DNA of 64,000 nt from Kitagawia praeruptora (Eukaryota > Streptophyta > Magnoliopsida > Apiales > Apiaceae), in NCBI GenBank assembly GCA_037693485.1, contig CM075353.1:58274501-58338500 (forward strand), in the 5' to 3' direction. Shown piece by piece: positions 10,980 to 24,050 of this stretch; the stretch's first letter is position 1, and each line of letters begins with the position of its first letter. A program made the translations under genes and the position numbers. The notes under the pieces are model-generated. The model saw only the letters and a list, made by a program, of their open reading frames with translations. It was not told the DNA's origin and ran no database searches.

Positions 10980-13700
10980 AGTGATTTTCAAGCTCAAACG
11001 AGTAATGAATAAAACAAAATTAATTTTCTTGTTCCAACGAGTCCAAAATGAAGTTTTAGTGAGTTCTAGGGGTCAAATGAGTCAAAAACAAAGCTACAAG
11101 TGGTTTCCATGGTCAAACGAGTAATGAATAAAGCAAAATTAATTTTCTTGTTCCATTGAGTCCAAAATGAAGTTTTAATGAGTTCTAGGGGTGAAATGAG
11201 TTAAAAACAAATCAACAAGTGATTTCCAAGCTCAAACGAATCAAAATTGAAGCAAAATTAATTTTCTTGTTCCAACGAGTCCAAAATGAAGTTTTATGGA
11301 GTTCTAGGGGTGAAATGAGTCAAAAACAAATCTACAAGTGATTTTCAAGCTCAAACGAGTAATGAATAAAGCAAAATTAATTTTCTTGTTCCGACGAGTC
11401 CAAAATGAAGTTTTAGTCAGTTCTAAGGGTGAAATGAGTCCAAAACAAAACTACAAGTGGTTTCCATGCTCAAACGAGTAATGAATAAAGCAAAATTAAT
11501 TTTCGTGTTCCATTGAGTCCAAAATGAAGTTTTAATGAGTTCTAGGGGTGAAATGAGTCAAAAACAAATCTACAAGTGATTTCCAAGCTCAAACAAATCA
11601 AAAATGAAGCAAAATTAATTTTTTGTTCCAACAAGTCCAAAATGAAGTTTTAGTGAGTTCTAGGGGTGAAATGAGTCAAAAACAAAGCTACAAGTGGTTT
11701 CCATGGTCAAACGAGTAATGAATAAAGAAAAATTAATTTTCTTGTTCCATTGAGTCCAAAATGAAGTTTTAGTGAGTTCTAGGGGTCAAATGAGTCAAAA
11801 TCAAAGTTACAAGTGGTTTCCATGGTCAAACGAGTAATAAATAAAGCAAAATTAATTTTCTTGTTCCATTGAGTCCAAAATGGAGTTTTAGTGAGTTCTA
11901 GGGGTCAAATGAGTGAAAAATTAATCTACAAGTGATTTTCAAGCTCAAACGAATAAAAAATGAAGCAAAATTTATTTTCTTGTTCCAACGAGTCCAAAAT
12001 GAAGTTTTAGTGCGTTCTAGGGGTGAAATGAGTCGAAAACAAAGCTACAAGTGGTTTCCATGGTCAAACGAGTAATGAATAAAGCAAAATTAATTTTCAT
12101 GTTCCGTTGAGTCCAAAATGAAGTTTTAGTGAGTTCTAGGGGTCAAATGAGTCAAAAACAAAGCTACAAATGGTTTCCATGGTCAAACGAGTAATAAATA
12201 AAGCAAAAATAATTTTCTTGTTCCATTGAGGCCAAAATGGAGTTTTAGTGAGTTCTAGGGGTCAAATGAGTGAAAAATAAACCTACAAGTGATTTTCAAG
12301 CTCAAACGAGTAATGAATAAAACAAAATTAATTTTCTTGTTCCAACGAGTCCAAAATGAAGTTTTAGTGAGTTCTAGGGGTCAAATGAGTCAAAAACAAA
12401 GCTACAAGTGGTTTCCATGGTCAAACGAGTAATGAATAAAGCAAAATTTATTTTCTTGTTCCAACGAGTCCAAAATGAAGTTTTAGTGAGTTCTAGGGGT
12501 GAAATGAGTCAAAAACAAATCTACAAGTGATTTTCAAGCTCAAACGAGTAATGAATAAAACAAAATTAATTTTCTTGTTCCAACGAGTCCAAAATGAAGT
12601 TTTAGTGAGTTCTAGGGGTCAAATGAGTCAAAAACAAAGCTATAAGTGGTTTCCATGGTCAAACGAGTAATGAATAAAGCAAAATTAATTTTCTTGTTCC
12701 ATTGAGTCCAAAATGAAGTTTTAATGAGTTCTAGGGGTGAAATGAGTCAAAAACAAATCAACAAGTGATTTCCAAGCTCAAACGAATCAAAATTGAAGCA
12801 AAATTAATTTTCTTGTTCCATCGAGTCCAAAATGAAGTTTTATGGAGTTCTAGGGGTGAAATGAGTCAAAAACAAATCTACAAGTGATTTTCAAGCTCAA
12901 ACGAGTAATGAATAAAGCAAAATTAATTTTCTTGTTCCGACGAGTCTAAAATGAAGTTTTAGTCAGTTCTAACGGTGAAATGAGTCCAAAACAAAGCTAC
13001 AAGTGGTTTCCATGCTCAAACGAGTAATGAATAAAGCAAAATTAATTTTCTTGTTCCATTGAGTCCAAAATGAAGTTTTAATGAGTTCTAGGGGTGAAAT
13101 GAGTCAAAAACAAATCTACAAGTGATTTCCAAGCTCAAACGAATCAAAAATGAAGCAAAATTAATTTTTTGTTCCAACAAGTCCAAAATGAAGTTTTAGT
13201 GAGTTCTAGGGGTGAAATGAGTCAAAAACAAAGCTACAAGTGGTTTCCATGGTCAAACGAGTAATGTATAAAGAAAAATTAATTTTCTTGTTCCATTGAG
13301 TCCAAAATGAAGTTTAAGTGAGTTCTAGAGGTCAAATGAGTCAAAATCAAAGTTACAAGTGGTTTCCATGGTCAAACGAGTAATAAATAAAGCAAAATTA
13401 ATTTTCTTGTTCCATTGAGTCCAAAATGGAGTTTTAGTGAGTTCTAGGGGTCAAATGAGTGAAAAATTAATCTACAAGTGATTTTCAAGCTCAAACGAAT
13501 TAAAAATGAAGCAAAATTTATTTTCTTGTTCCAACGAGTCCAAAATGAAGTTTTAGTGTGTTCTAGGGGTGAAATGAGTCGAAAACAAAGCTACAAGTGG
13601 TTTCCATGGTCAAACGAGTAATGAATAAAGCAAAATTAATTTTCATGTTCCGTTGAGTCCAAAATGAAGTTTTAGTGAGTTCTAGGGGTCAAATGAGTCA
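10980..13700. repeat. 13-monomer (1546-bp) tandem HOR pair
   Basis: The marker ATCAACAAG occurs at 11211 and 12757, and CAACAAGTCC at 11629 and 13175. Both are offset by 1546 bp, 13 monomers minus one base. The ordered companions AGTTTTATGGAG and GTTCCGACGAG repeat at the same spacing. The same 1546-bp offset recurs at 17161/18707 and 19896/21442, so this unit was later copied inside larger blocks. Outer limits are approximate. Confidence 0.82.
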
Positions 13701-16700
13701 AAAACAAAGCTACAATTGGTTTCCATGGTCAAACGAGTAATAAATAAAGCAAAAATAATTTTTTTGTTCCATTGAGTCAAAAATGAAGTTTTAGTGAGTT
13801 CTAGGGGTCAAATGAGTGAAAAATAAATCTACAAGTGATTTTCAAGCTCAAACGAATAAAAAATGAAGCAAAATTTATTTTCTTGTTCCAACGAGTCCAA
13901 AATGAAGTTTTAGTGAGTACTAGGGGTGAAATGAGTCAAAAACAAATCTACAAGTGATTTTCAAGCTTAAACGAGTAATGAATAAAGCAAAATTAATTTT
14001 CTTGTTCCGACGAGTCCAAAATGAAGTTTTAGTGAGTTCTAGGGGTCAAATGAGTCAAAAACAAAGCTACAAGTGATTTCCATGGTCAAACGAGTAATGA
14101 ATAAAGCAAAATTAATTTTCTTGTTCCAACGAGTCCAAAATGAAGTTTTAGTCAGTTCTAGGGGTGAAATGAGTCAAAAACAAAGCTACAAGTGGTTTCC
14201 ATGGTCAAACGAGTAATGAATAAAGCAAAATTAATTTTCTTGTTCCATTGAGTCCAAAATGAAGTTTTAGTGAGTTCTAGGGGTCAAATGAGTCAAAAAC
14301 AAAGCTACAAATGGTTTCCATGGTCAAACGAGTAATAAATAAAGTAAAAATAATTTTCTTGTTCCATTGAGTCCAAAAAAAAAAGTTTTAGTGAGTTCTA
14401 GGGGTCAAATGAGTGAAAAATAAATCTACAAGTGATTTTCAAGCTCAAACGAATAAAAAATGAAGCAAAATTTTTTTCCTTGTTCCAACGAGTCCAAAAT
14501 GAAGTTTTAGTGAGTTTAAGGGGTGAAATGAGTCAAAAACAAATCTACAAGTGATTTCCAAGCTCAAACGAATCAAAAATGAAGCAAAATTAATTTTCTT
14601 GTTCCAACGAGTCCAAAATGAAGTTTTAGTGAGTTCTAGGGGTGAAACAAGTCAAAAACAAAGCTACAAGTGGTTTCCATGGTCAAACGAGTAATGAATA
14701 AAGAAAAATTAATTTTCTTGTACCATTGAGTCCAAAATGAAGTTTTAGTGAGTTCTAGGGGTCAAATGAGTCAAAATCACAGCTACAAGTGGTTTCCATG
14801 GTCAAACGAGTAATAAATAAAGCAAAATTAATTTTCTTGTTCCATTGAGTCCAAAATGGAGTTTTAGTGAGTTCTAGGGGTCAGATGAGTCAAAAATAAA
14901 GCTACAAGTGGTTTCCATGGTCAACGAGTAACGAATAAAGAAAAATTAATTTTCTTGTTCCATTGAGTCCAAAATGAAGTTTTAGTGAGTTCTAGGGGTC
15001 AAATGTGTCAAAAACAAAGCTACAAGTGGTTTCCATGGTCAAACGAGTAACGAATAAAGCAAAATTAATTTTCTTGTTCCAACGAGCCCCAAATGAAGTT
15101 TTAGTGAGTTCTAGGGGTCAAATGAGTCAAAAACAAAGCTACAAGTGGTTTCCATGGTCAAACGAGTAATGTATAAAGAAAAATTAATTTTCTTGTTCCA
15201 TTGAGTCCAAAATGAAGTTTAAGTGAGTTCTAGGGGTCAAATGAGTCAAAATCAAAGTTACAAGTGGTTTCCATGGTCAAACGAGTAATAAATAAAGCAA
15301 AATTAATTTTCTTGTTCCATTGAGTCCAAAATGGAGTTTTAGTGAGTTCTAGGGGTCAAATGAGTGAAAAATTAATCTACAAGTGATTTTCAAGCTCAAA
15401 CGAATTAAAAATGAAGCAAAATTTATTTTCTTGTTCCAACGAGTCCAAAATGAAGTTTTAGTGTGTTCTAGGGGTGAAATGAGTCGAAAACAAAGCTACA
15501 AGTGGTTTCCATGGTCAAACGAGTAATGAATAAAGCAAAATTAATTTTCATGTTCCGTTGAGTCCAAAATGAAGTTTTAGTGATTTCTAGGGGTCAAATG
15601 AGTCAAAAACAAAGCTACAATTGGTTTCCATGGTCAAACGAGTAATAAATAAAGCAAAAATAATTTTTTTGTTCCATTGAGTCAAAAATGAAGTTTTAGT
15701 GAGTTCTAGGGGTCAAATGAGTGAAAAATAAATCTACAAGTGATTTTCAAGCTCAAACGAATAAAAAATGAAGCAAAATTTATTTTCTTGTTCCAACGAG
15801 TCCAAAATGAAGTTTTAGTGAGTACTAGGGGTGAAATGAGTCAAAAACAAATCTACAAGTGATTTTCAAGCTTAAACGAGTATTGAATAAAGCAAAATTA
15901 ATTTTCTTGTTCCGACGAGTCCAAAATGAAGTTTTAGTGAGTTCTAGGGGTCAAATGAGTCAAAAACAAAGCTACAAGTGATTTCCATGGTCAAACGAGT
16001 AATGAATAAAGCAAAATTAATTTTCTTGTTCCAACGAGTCCAAAATGAAGTTTTAGTCAGTTCTAGGGGTGAAATGAGTCAAAAACAAAGCTACAAGTGG
16101 TTTCCATGGTCAAACGAGTAATGAATAAAGCAAAATTAATTTTCTTGTTCCATTGAGTCCAAAATGAAGTTTTAGTGAGTTCTAGGGGTCAAATGAGTCA
16201 AAAACAAAGCTACAAATGGTTTCCATGGTCAAACGAGTAATAAATAAAGTAAAAATAATTTTCTTGTTCCATTGAGTCCAAAAAAAAAAGTTTTAGTGAG
16301 TTCTAGGGGTCAAATGAGTGAAAAATAAATCTACAAGTGATTTTCAAGCTCAAACGAATAAAAAATGAAGCAAAATTTTTTTCCTTGTTCCAACGAGTCC
16401 AAAATGAAGTTTTAGTGAGTTTAAGGGGTGAAATGAGTCAAAAACAAATCTACAAGTGATTTCCAAGCTCAAACGAATCAAAAATGAAGCAAAATTAATT
16501 TTCTTGTTCCAACGAGTCCAAAATGAAGTTTTAGTGAGTTCTAGGGGTGAAACAAGTCAAAAACAAAGCTACAAGTGGTTTCCATGGTCAAACGAGTAAT
16601 GAATAAAGAAAAATTAATTTTCTTGTACCATTGAGTCCAAAATGAAGTTTTAGTGAGTTCTAGGGGTCAAATGAGTCAAAATCACAGCTACAAGTGGTTT

Positions 16701-17070
16701 CCATGGTCAAACGAGTAATAAATAAAGCAAAATTAATTTTCTTGTTCCATTGAGTCCAAAATGGAGTTTTAGTGAGTTCTAGGGGTCAGATGAGTCAAAA
16801 ATAAAGCTACAAGTGGTTTCCATGGTCAACGAGTAACGAATAAAGAAAAATTAATTTTCTTGTTCCATTGAGTCCAAAATGAAGTTTTAGTGAGTTCTAG
16901 GGGTCAAATGTGTCAAAAACAAAGCTACAAGTGGTTTCCATGGTCAAACGAGTAACGAATAAAGCAAAATTAATTTTCTTGTTCCAACGAGCCCCAAATG
17001 AAGTTTTAGTGAGTTCTAGGGGTCAAATGAGTCAAAAACAAAGCTACAAGTGGTTTCCATGGTCAAACGA
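13261..17070. repeat. 16-monomer (1905-bp) tandem HOR pair
   Basis: Markers recur at 1905 bp: GTAATGTATAAAG at 13261 and 15166, CGAATTAAAAATG around 13496 and 15401, CAAGCTTAAACG around 13964 and 15869, TTCCTTGTTCC at 14476 and 16381. The match fails just upstream of 13261/15166 (GGGGTGAAATG versus GGGGTCAAATG), which fixes the left edge well. This content also forms most of the satellite part of the LTR-bearing units after 26 kb. Confidence 0.83.
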
Positions 17071-20000
17071 GTAATGAATAAAGCAAAATTAATTTTCTTG
17101 TTCCATTGAGTCCAAAATGAAGTTTTAATGAGTTCTAGGGGTGAAATGAGTCAAAAACAAATCAACAAGTGATTTCCAAGCTCAAACGAATCAAAATTGA
17201 AGCAAAATTAATTTTCTTGTTCCAACGAGTCCAAAATGAAGTTTTATGGAGTTCTAGGGGTGAAATGAGTCAAAAACAAATCTACAAGTGATTTTCAAGC
17301 TCAAACGAGTAATGAATAAAGCAAAATTAATTTTCTTGTTCCGACGAGTCCAAAATGAAGTTTTAGTCAGTTCTAAGGGTGAAATGAGTCCAAAACAAAA
17401 CTACAAGTGGTTTCCATGCTCAAACGAGTAATGAATAAAGCAAAATTAATTTTCTTGTTCCATTGAGTCCAAAATGAAGTTTTAATGAGTTCTAGGGGTG
17501 AAATGAGTCAAAAACAAATCTACAAGTGATTTCCAAGCTCAAACGAATCAAAAATGAAGCAAAATTAATTTTTTGTTCCAACAAGTCCAAAATGAAGTTT
17601 TAGTGAGTTCTAGGGGTGAAATGAGTCAAAAACAAAGCTACAAGTGGTTTCCATGGTCAAACGAGTAATGAATAAAGAAAAATTAATTTTCTTGTTCCAT
17701 TGAGTCCAAATTGAAGTTTTAGTGAGTTCTAGGGGTCAAATGAGTCAAAATCAAAGTTACAAGTGGTTTCCATGGTCAAACGAGTAATAAATAAAGCAAA
17801 ATTAATTTTCTTGTTCCATTGAGTCCAAAATGGAGTTTTAGTGAGTTCTAGGGGTCAAATGAGTGAAAAATTAATCTACAAGTGATTTTCAAGCTCAAAC
17901 GAATAAAAAATGAAGCAAAAATTATTTTCTTGTTCCAACGAGTCCAAAATGAAGTTTTAGTGCGTTCTAGGGGTGAAATGAGTCGAAAACAAAGCTACAA
18001 GTGGTTTCCATGGTCAAACGAGTAATGAATAAAGCAAAATTAATTTTCATGTTCCGTTGAGTCCAAAATGAAGTTTTAGTGAGTTCTAGGGGTCAAATGA
18101 GTCAAAAACAAAGCTACAAATGGTTTCCATGGTCAAACGAGTAATAAATAAAGCAAAAATAATTTTCTTGTTCCATTGAGGCCAAAATGGAGTTTTAGTG
18201 AGTTCTAGGGGTCAAATGAGTGAAAAATAAACCTACAAGTGATTTTCAAGCTCAAACGAGTAATGAATAAAACAAAATTAATTTTCTTGTTCCAACGAGT
18301 CCAAAATGAAGTTTTAGTGAGTTCTAGGGGTCAAATGAGTCAAAAACAAAGCTACAAGTGGTTTCCATGGTCAAACGAGTAATGAATAAAGCAAAATTTA
18401 TTTTCTTGTTCCAACGAGTCCAAAATGAAGTTTTAGTGAGTTCTAGGGGTGAAATGAGTCAAAAACAAATCTACAAGTGATTTTCAAGCTCAAACGAGTA
18501 ATGAATAAAACAAAATTAATTTTCTTGTTCCAACGAGTCCAAAATGAAGTTTTAGTGAGTTCTAGGGGTCAAATGAGTCAAAAACAAAGCTATAAGTGGT
18601 TTCCATGGTCAAACGAGTAATGAATAAAGCAAAATTAATTTTCTTGTTCCATTGAGTCCAAAATGAAGTTTTAATGAGTTCTAGGGGTGAAATGAGTCAA
18701 AAACAAATCAACAAGTGATTTCCAAGCTCAAACGAATCAAAATTGAAGCAAAATTAATTTTCTTGTTCCAACGAGTCCAAAATGAAGTTTTATGGAGTTC
18801 TAGGGGTGAAATGAGTCAAAAACAAATCTACAAGTGATTTTCAAGCTCAAACGAGTAATGAATAAAGCAAAATTAATTTTCTTGTTCCGACGAGTCTAAA
18901 ATGAAGTTTTAGTCAGTTCTAAGGGTGAAATGAGTCCAAAACAAAGCTACAAGTGGTTTCCATGCTCAAACGAGTAATGAATAAAGCAAAATTAATTTTC
19001 TTGTTCCATTGAGTCCAAAATGAAGTTTTAATGAGTTCTAGGGGTGAAATGAGTCAAAAACAAATCTACAAGTGATTTTCAAGCTCAAACGAATAAAAAA
19101 TGAAGCAAAATTTTTTTCCTTGTTCCAACGAGTCCAAAATGAAGTTTTAGTGAGTTTAAGGGGTGAAATGAGTCAAAAACAAATCTACAAGTGATTTCCA
19201 AGCTCAAACGAATCAAAAATGAAGCAAAATTAATTTTCTTGTTCCAACGAGTCCAAAATGAAGTTTTAGTGAGTTCTAGGGGTGAAACAAGTCAAAAACA
19301 AAGCTACAAGTGGTTTCCATGGTCAAACGAGTAATGAATAAAGAAAAATTAATTTTCTTGTACCATTGAGTCCAAAATGAAGTTTTAGTGAGTTCTAGGG
19401 GTCAAATGAGTCAAAATCACAGCTACAAGTGGTTTCCATGGTCAAACGAGTAATAAATAAAGCAAAATTAATTTTCTTGTTCCATTGAGTCCAAAATGGA
19501 GTTTTAGTGAGTTCTAGGGGTCAGATGAGTCAAAAATAAAGCTACAAGTGGTTTCCATGGTCAACGAGTAACGAATAAAGAAAAATTAATTTTCTTGTTC
19601 CATTGAGTCCAAAATGAAGTTTTAGTGAGTTCTAGGGGTCAAATGTGTCAAAAACAAAGCTACAAGTGGTTTCCATGGTCAAACGAGTAACGAATAAAGC
19701 AAAATTAATTTTCTTGTTCCAACGAGCCCCAAATGAAGTTTTAGTGAGTTCTAGGGGTCAAATGAGTCAAAAACAAAGCTACAAGTGGTTTCCATGGTCA
19801 AACGAGTAATGAATAAAGCAAAATTAATTTTCTTGTTCCATTGAGTCCAAAATGAAGTTTTAATGAGTTCTAGGGGTGAAATGAGTCAAAAACAAATCAA
19901 CAAGTGATTTCCAAGCTCAAACGAATCAAAATTGAAGCAAAATTAATTTTCTTGTTCCAACGAGTCCAAAATGAAGTTTTATGGAGTTCTAGGGGTGAAA

Positions 20001-21805
20001 TGAGTCAAAAACAAATCTACAAGTGATTTTCAAGCTCAAACGAGTAATGAATAAAGCAAAATTAATTTTCTTGTTCCGACGAGTCCAAAATGAAGTTTTA
20101 GTCAGTTCTAAGGGTGAAATGAGTCCAAAACAAAACTACAAGTGGTTTCCATGCTCAAACGAGTAATGAATAAAGCAAAATTAATTTTCTTGTTCCATTG
20201 AGTCCAAAATGAAGTTTTAATGAGTTCTAGGGGTGAAATGAGTCAAAAACAAATCTACAAGTGATTTCCAAGCTCAAACGAATCAAAAATGAAGCAAAAT
20301 TAATTTTTTGTTCCAACAAGTCCAAAATGAAGTTTTAGTGAGTTCTAGGGGTGAAATGAGTCAAAAACAAAGCTACAAGTGGTTTCCATGGTCAAACGAG
20401 TAATGAATAAAGAAAAATTAATTTTCTTGTTCCATTGAGTCCAAATTGAAGTTTTAGTGAGTTCTAGGGGTCAAATGAGTCAAAATCAAAGTTACAAGTG
20501 GTTTCCATGGTCAAACGAGTAATAAATAAAGCAAAATTAATTTTCTTGTTCCATTGAGTCCAAAATGGAGTTTTAGTGAGTTCTAGGGGTCAAATGAGTG
20601 AAAAATTAATCTACAAGTGATTTTCAAGCTCAAACGAATAAAAAATGAAGCAAAAATTATTTTCTTGTTCCAACGAGTCCAAAATGAAGTTTTAGTGCGT
20701 TCTAGGGGTGAAATGAGTCGAAAACAAAGCTACAAGTGGTTTCCATGGTCAAACGAGTAATGAATAAAGCAAAATTAATTTTCATGTTCCGTTGAGTCCA
20801 AAATGAAGTTTTAGTGAGTTCTAGGGGTCAAATGAGTCAAAAACAAAGCTACAAATGGTTTCCATGGTCAAACGAGTAATAAATAAAGCAAAAATAATTT
20901 TCTTGTTCCATTGAGGCCAAAATGGAGTTTTAGTGAGTTCTAGGGGTCAAATGAGTGAAAAATAAACCTACAAGTGATTTTCAAGCTCAAACGAGTAATG
21001 AATAAAACAAAATTAATTTTCTTGTTCCAACGAGTCCAAAATGAAGTTTTAGTGAGTTCTAGGGGTCAAATGAGTCAAAAACAAAGCTACAAGTGGTTTC
21101 CATGGTCAAACGAGTAATGAATAAAGCAAAATTTATTTTCTTGTTCCAACGAGTCCAAAATGAAGTTTTAGTGAGTTCTAGGGGTGAAATGAGTAAAAAA
21201 CAAATCTACAAGTGATTTTCAAGCTCAAACGAGTAATGAATAAAACAAAATTAATTTTCTTGTTCCAACGAGTCCAAAATGAAGTTTTAGTGAGTTCTAG
21301 GGGTCAAATGAGTCAAAAACAAAGCTATAAGTGGTTTCCATGGTCAAACGAGTAATGAATAAAGCAAAATTAATTTTCTTGTTCCATTGAGTCCAAAATG
21401 AAGTTTTAATGAGTTCTAGGGGTGAAATGAGTCAAAAACAAATCAACAAGTGATTTCCAAGCTCAAACGAATCAAAATTGAAGCAAAATTAATTTTCTTG
21501 TTCCAACGAGTCCAAAATGAAGTTTTATGGAGTTCTAGGGGTGAAATGAGTCAAAAACAAATCTACAAGTGATTTTCAAGCTCAAACGAGTAATGAATAA
21601 AGCAAAATTAATTTTCTTGTTCCGACGAGTCTAAAATGAAGTTTTAGTCAGTTCTAAGGGTGAAATGAGTCCAAAACAAAGCTACAAGTGGTTTCCATGC
21701 TCAAACGAGTAATGAATAAAGCAAAATTAATTTTCTTGTTCCATTGAGTCCAAAATGAAGTTTTAATGAGTTCTAGGGGTGAAATGAGTCAAAAACAAAT
21801 CTACA
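16335..21805. repeat. 23-monomer (2735-bp) tandem HOR pair
   Basis: Copy one runs about 16335-19069 and copy two about 19070-21805. TTCCTTGTTCC at 16381 and 19116, and ATCAACAAG at 17161 and 19896, are both offset 2735 bp. Each copy contains the 13-mer pair described upstream, so this is a repeat of repeats. The left junction is visible near 19060-19070: the monomer begins as GAGTCAAAAAC but continues as the GAATAAAAAATG class. The two copies look nearly identical, suggesting a recent event. Confidence 0.82.
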
Positions 21806-22159
21806 AGTGATTTCCAAGCTCAAACGAATCAAAAATGAAGCAAAATTAATTTTTTGTTCCAACAAGTCCAAAATGAAGTTTTAGTGAGTTCTAGGGGTGA
21901 AATGAGTCAAAAACAAAGCTACAAGTGGTTTCCATGGTCAAACGAGTAATGAATAAAGAAAAATTAATTTTCTTGTTCCATTGAGTCCAAAATGAAGTTT
22001 AAGTGAGTTCTAGGGGTCAAATGAGTCAAAATCAAAGTTACAAGTGGTTTCCATGGTCAAACGAGTAATAAATAAAGCAAAATTAATTTTCTTGTTCCAT
22101 TGAGTCCAAAATGGAGTTTTAGTGAGTTCTAGGGGTCAAATGAGTGAAAAATTAATCTA

Positions 22160-24050
22160 CAAGTGATTTTCAAGCTCAAAAGAATTAAAAATGAAGCAAA
22201 ATTTATTTTCTTGTTCCAACGAGTCCAAAATGAAGTTTTAGTGAGTTCTAGGGGTGAAATGAGTCGAAAACAAAGCTACAAGTGGTTTCCATGGTCAAAC
22301 GAGCAATGAATAAAGCAAAATTAATTTTCATGTTCCGTTGAGTCCAAAATGAAGTTTTAGTGAGTTCTAGGGGTCAAATGAGTCAAAAACAAAGCTACAA
22401 TTGGTTTCCATGGTCAAACGAGTAATAAATAAAGCAAAAATAATTTTCTTGTTCCATTGAGTCAAAAATGAAGTTTTAGTGAGTTCTAGGGGTCAAATTA
22501 GTGAAAAATAAATCTACAAGTGATTTTCAAGCTCAAACGAATAAAAAATGAAGCAAAATTTATTTTCTTGTTCCAACGAGTCCAAAATGAAGTTTTAGTG
22601 AGTACTAGGGGTGAAATGAGTCAAAAACAAATCTACAAGTGATTTTCAAGCTTAAACGAGTAATGAATAAAGCAAAATTAATTTTCTTGTTCCGACGAGT
22701 CCAAAATGAAGTTTTAGTGAGTTCTAGGGGTCAAATGAGTCAAAAACAAAGCTACAAGTGATTTCCATGGTCAAACGAGTAATGAATAAAGCAAAATTAA
22801 TTTTTTGTTCCAACAAGTCCAAAATGAAGTTTTAGTGAGTTCTAGGGGTGAAATGAGTCAAAAACAAAGCTACAAGTGGTTTCCATGGTCAAACGAGTAA
22901 TGAATAAAGAAAAATTAATTTTCTTGTTCCATTGAGTCCAAAATGAAGTTTAAGTGAGTTCTAGGGGTCAAATGAGTCAAAATCAAAGTTACAAGTGGTT
23001 TCCATGGTCAAACGAGTAATAAATAAAGCAAAAATAATTTTCTTGTTCCAACAAGTCCAAAATGAAGTTTTAGTGAGTTCTTGGGGTGAAATGAGTCGAA
23101 AACAAAGCTACAAGTGGTTTCCATGGTCAAACGAGTAATAAATAAAGCAAAATTAATTTTCTTGTTCCATTGAGTCCAAAATGGAGTTTTAGTGAGTTCT
23201 AGGGGTCAAATGAGTGAAAAATTAATCTACAAGTGATTTTCAAGCTCAAACGAATTAAAAATGAAGCAAAATTTATTTTCTTGTTCCAACGAGTCCAAAA
23301 TGAAGTTTTAGTGAGTTCTAGGGGTGAAATGAGTCGAAAACAAAGCTACAAGTGGTTTCCATGGTCAAACGAGTAATGAATAAAGCAAAATTAATTTTCA
23401 TGTTCCGTTGAGTCCAAAATGAAGTTTTAGTGAGTTCTAGGGGTCAAATGAGTCAAAAACAAAGCTACAATTGGTTTCCATGGTCAAACGAGTAATAAAT
23501 AAAGCAAAAATAATTTTCTTGTTCCATTGAGTCAAAAATGAAGTTTTAGTGAGTTCTAGGGGTCAAATGAGTGAAAAATAAATCTACAAGTGATTTTCAA
23601 GCTCAAACGAATAAAAAATGAAGCAAAATTTATTTTCTTGTTCCAACGAGTCCAAAATGAAGTTTTAGTGAGTACTAGGGGTGTAATGAGTCAAAAACAA
23701 ATCTACAAGTGATTTTCAAGCTTAAACGAGTAATGAATAAAGCAAAATTAATTTTCTTGTTCCGACGAGTCCAAAATGAAGTTTTAGTGAGTTCTAGGGG
23801 TCAAATGAGTCAAAAACAAAGCTACAAGTGATTTCCATGGTCAAACGAGTAATGAATAAAGCAAAATTAATTTTCTTGTTCCAACGAGTCCAAAATGAAG
23901 TTTTAGTCAGTTCTAGGGGTGAAATGAGTCAAAAACAAAGCTACAAGTGGTTTCCATGGTCAAACGAGTAATGAATAAAGCAAAATTAATTTTCTTGTTC
24001 CATTGAGTCCAAAATGAAGTTTTAGTGAGTTCTAGGGGTCAAATGAGTCA
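22160..24050. repeat. 9-monomer (1070-bp) tandem HOR pair
   Basis: CTTAAACGAG occurs at 22651 and 23721, an offset of 1070 bp (9 x 119 minus 1). GAATTAAAAATG and the GTTCCGTTGAG monomers recur at the same offset. Between the two copies, about 23030-23150, lies a monomer with CAACAAGTCC and GAGTTCTTGGGG that fits neither neighbour and may mark the recombination junction. Limits are approximate. Confidence 0.72.
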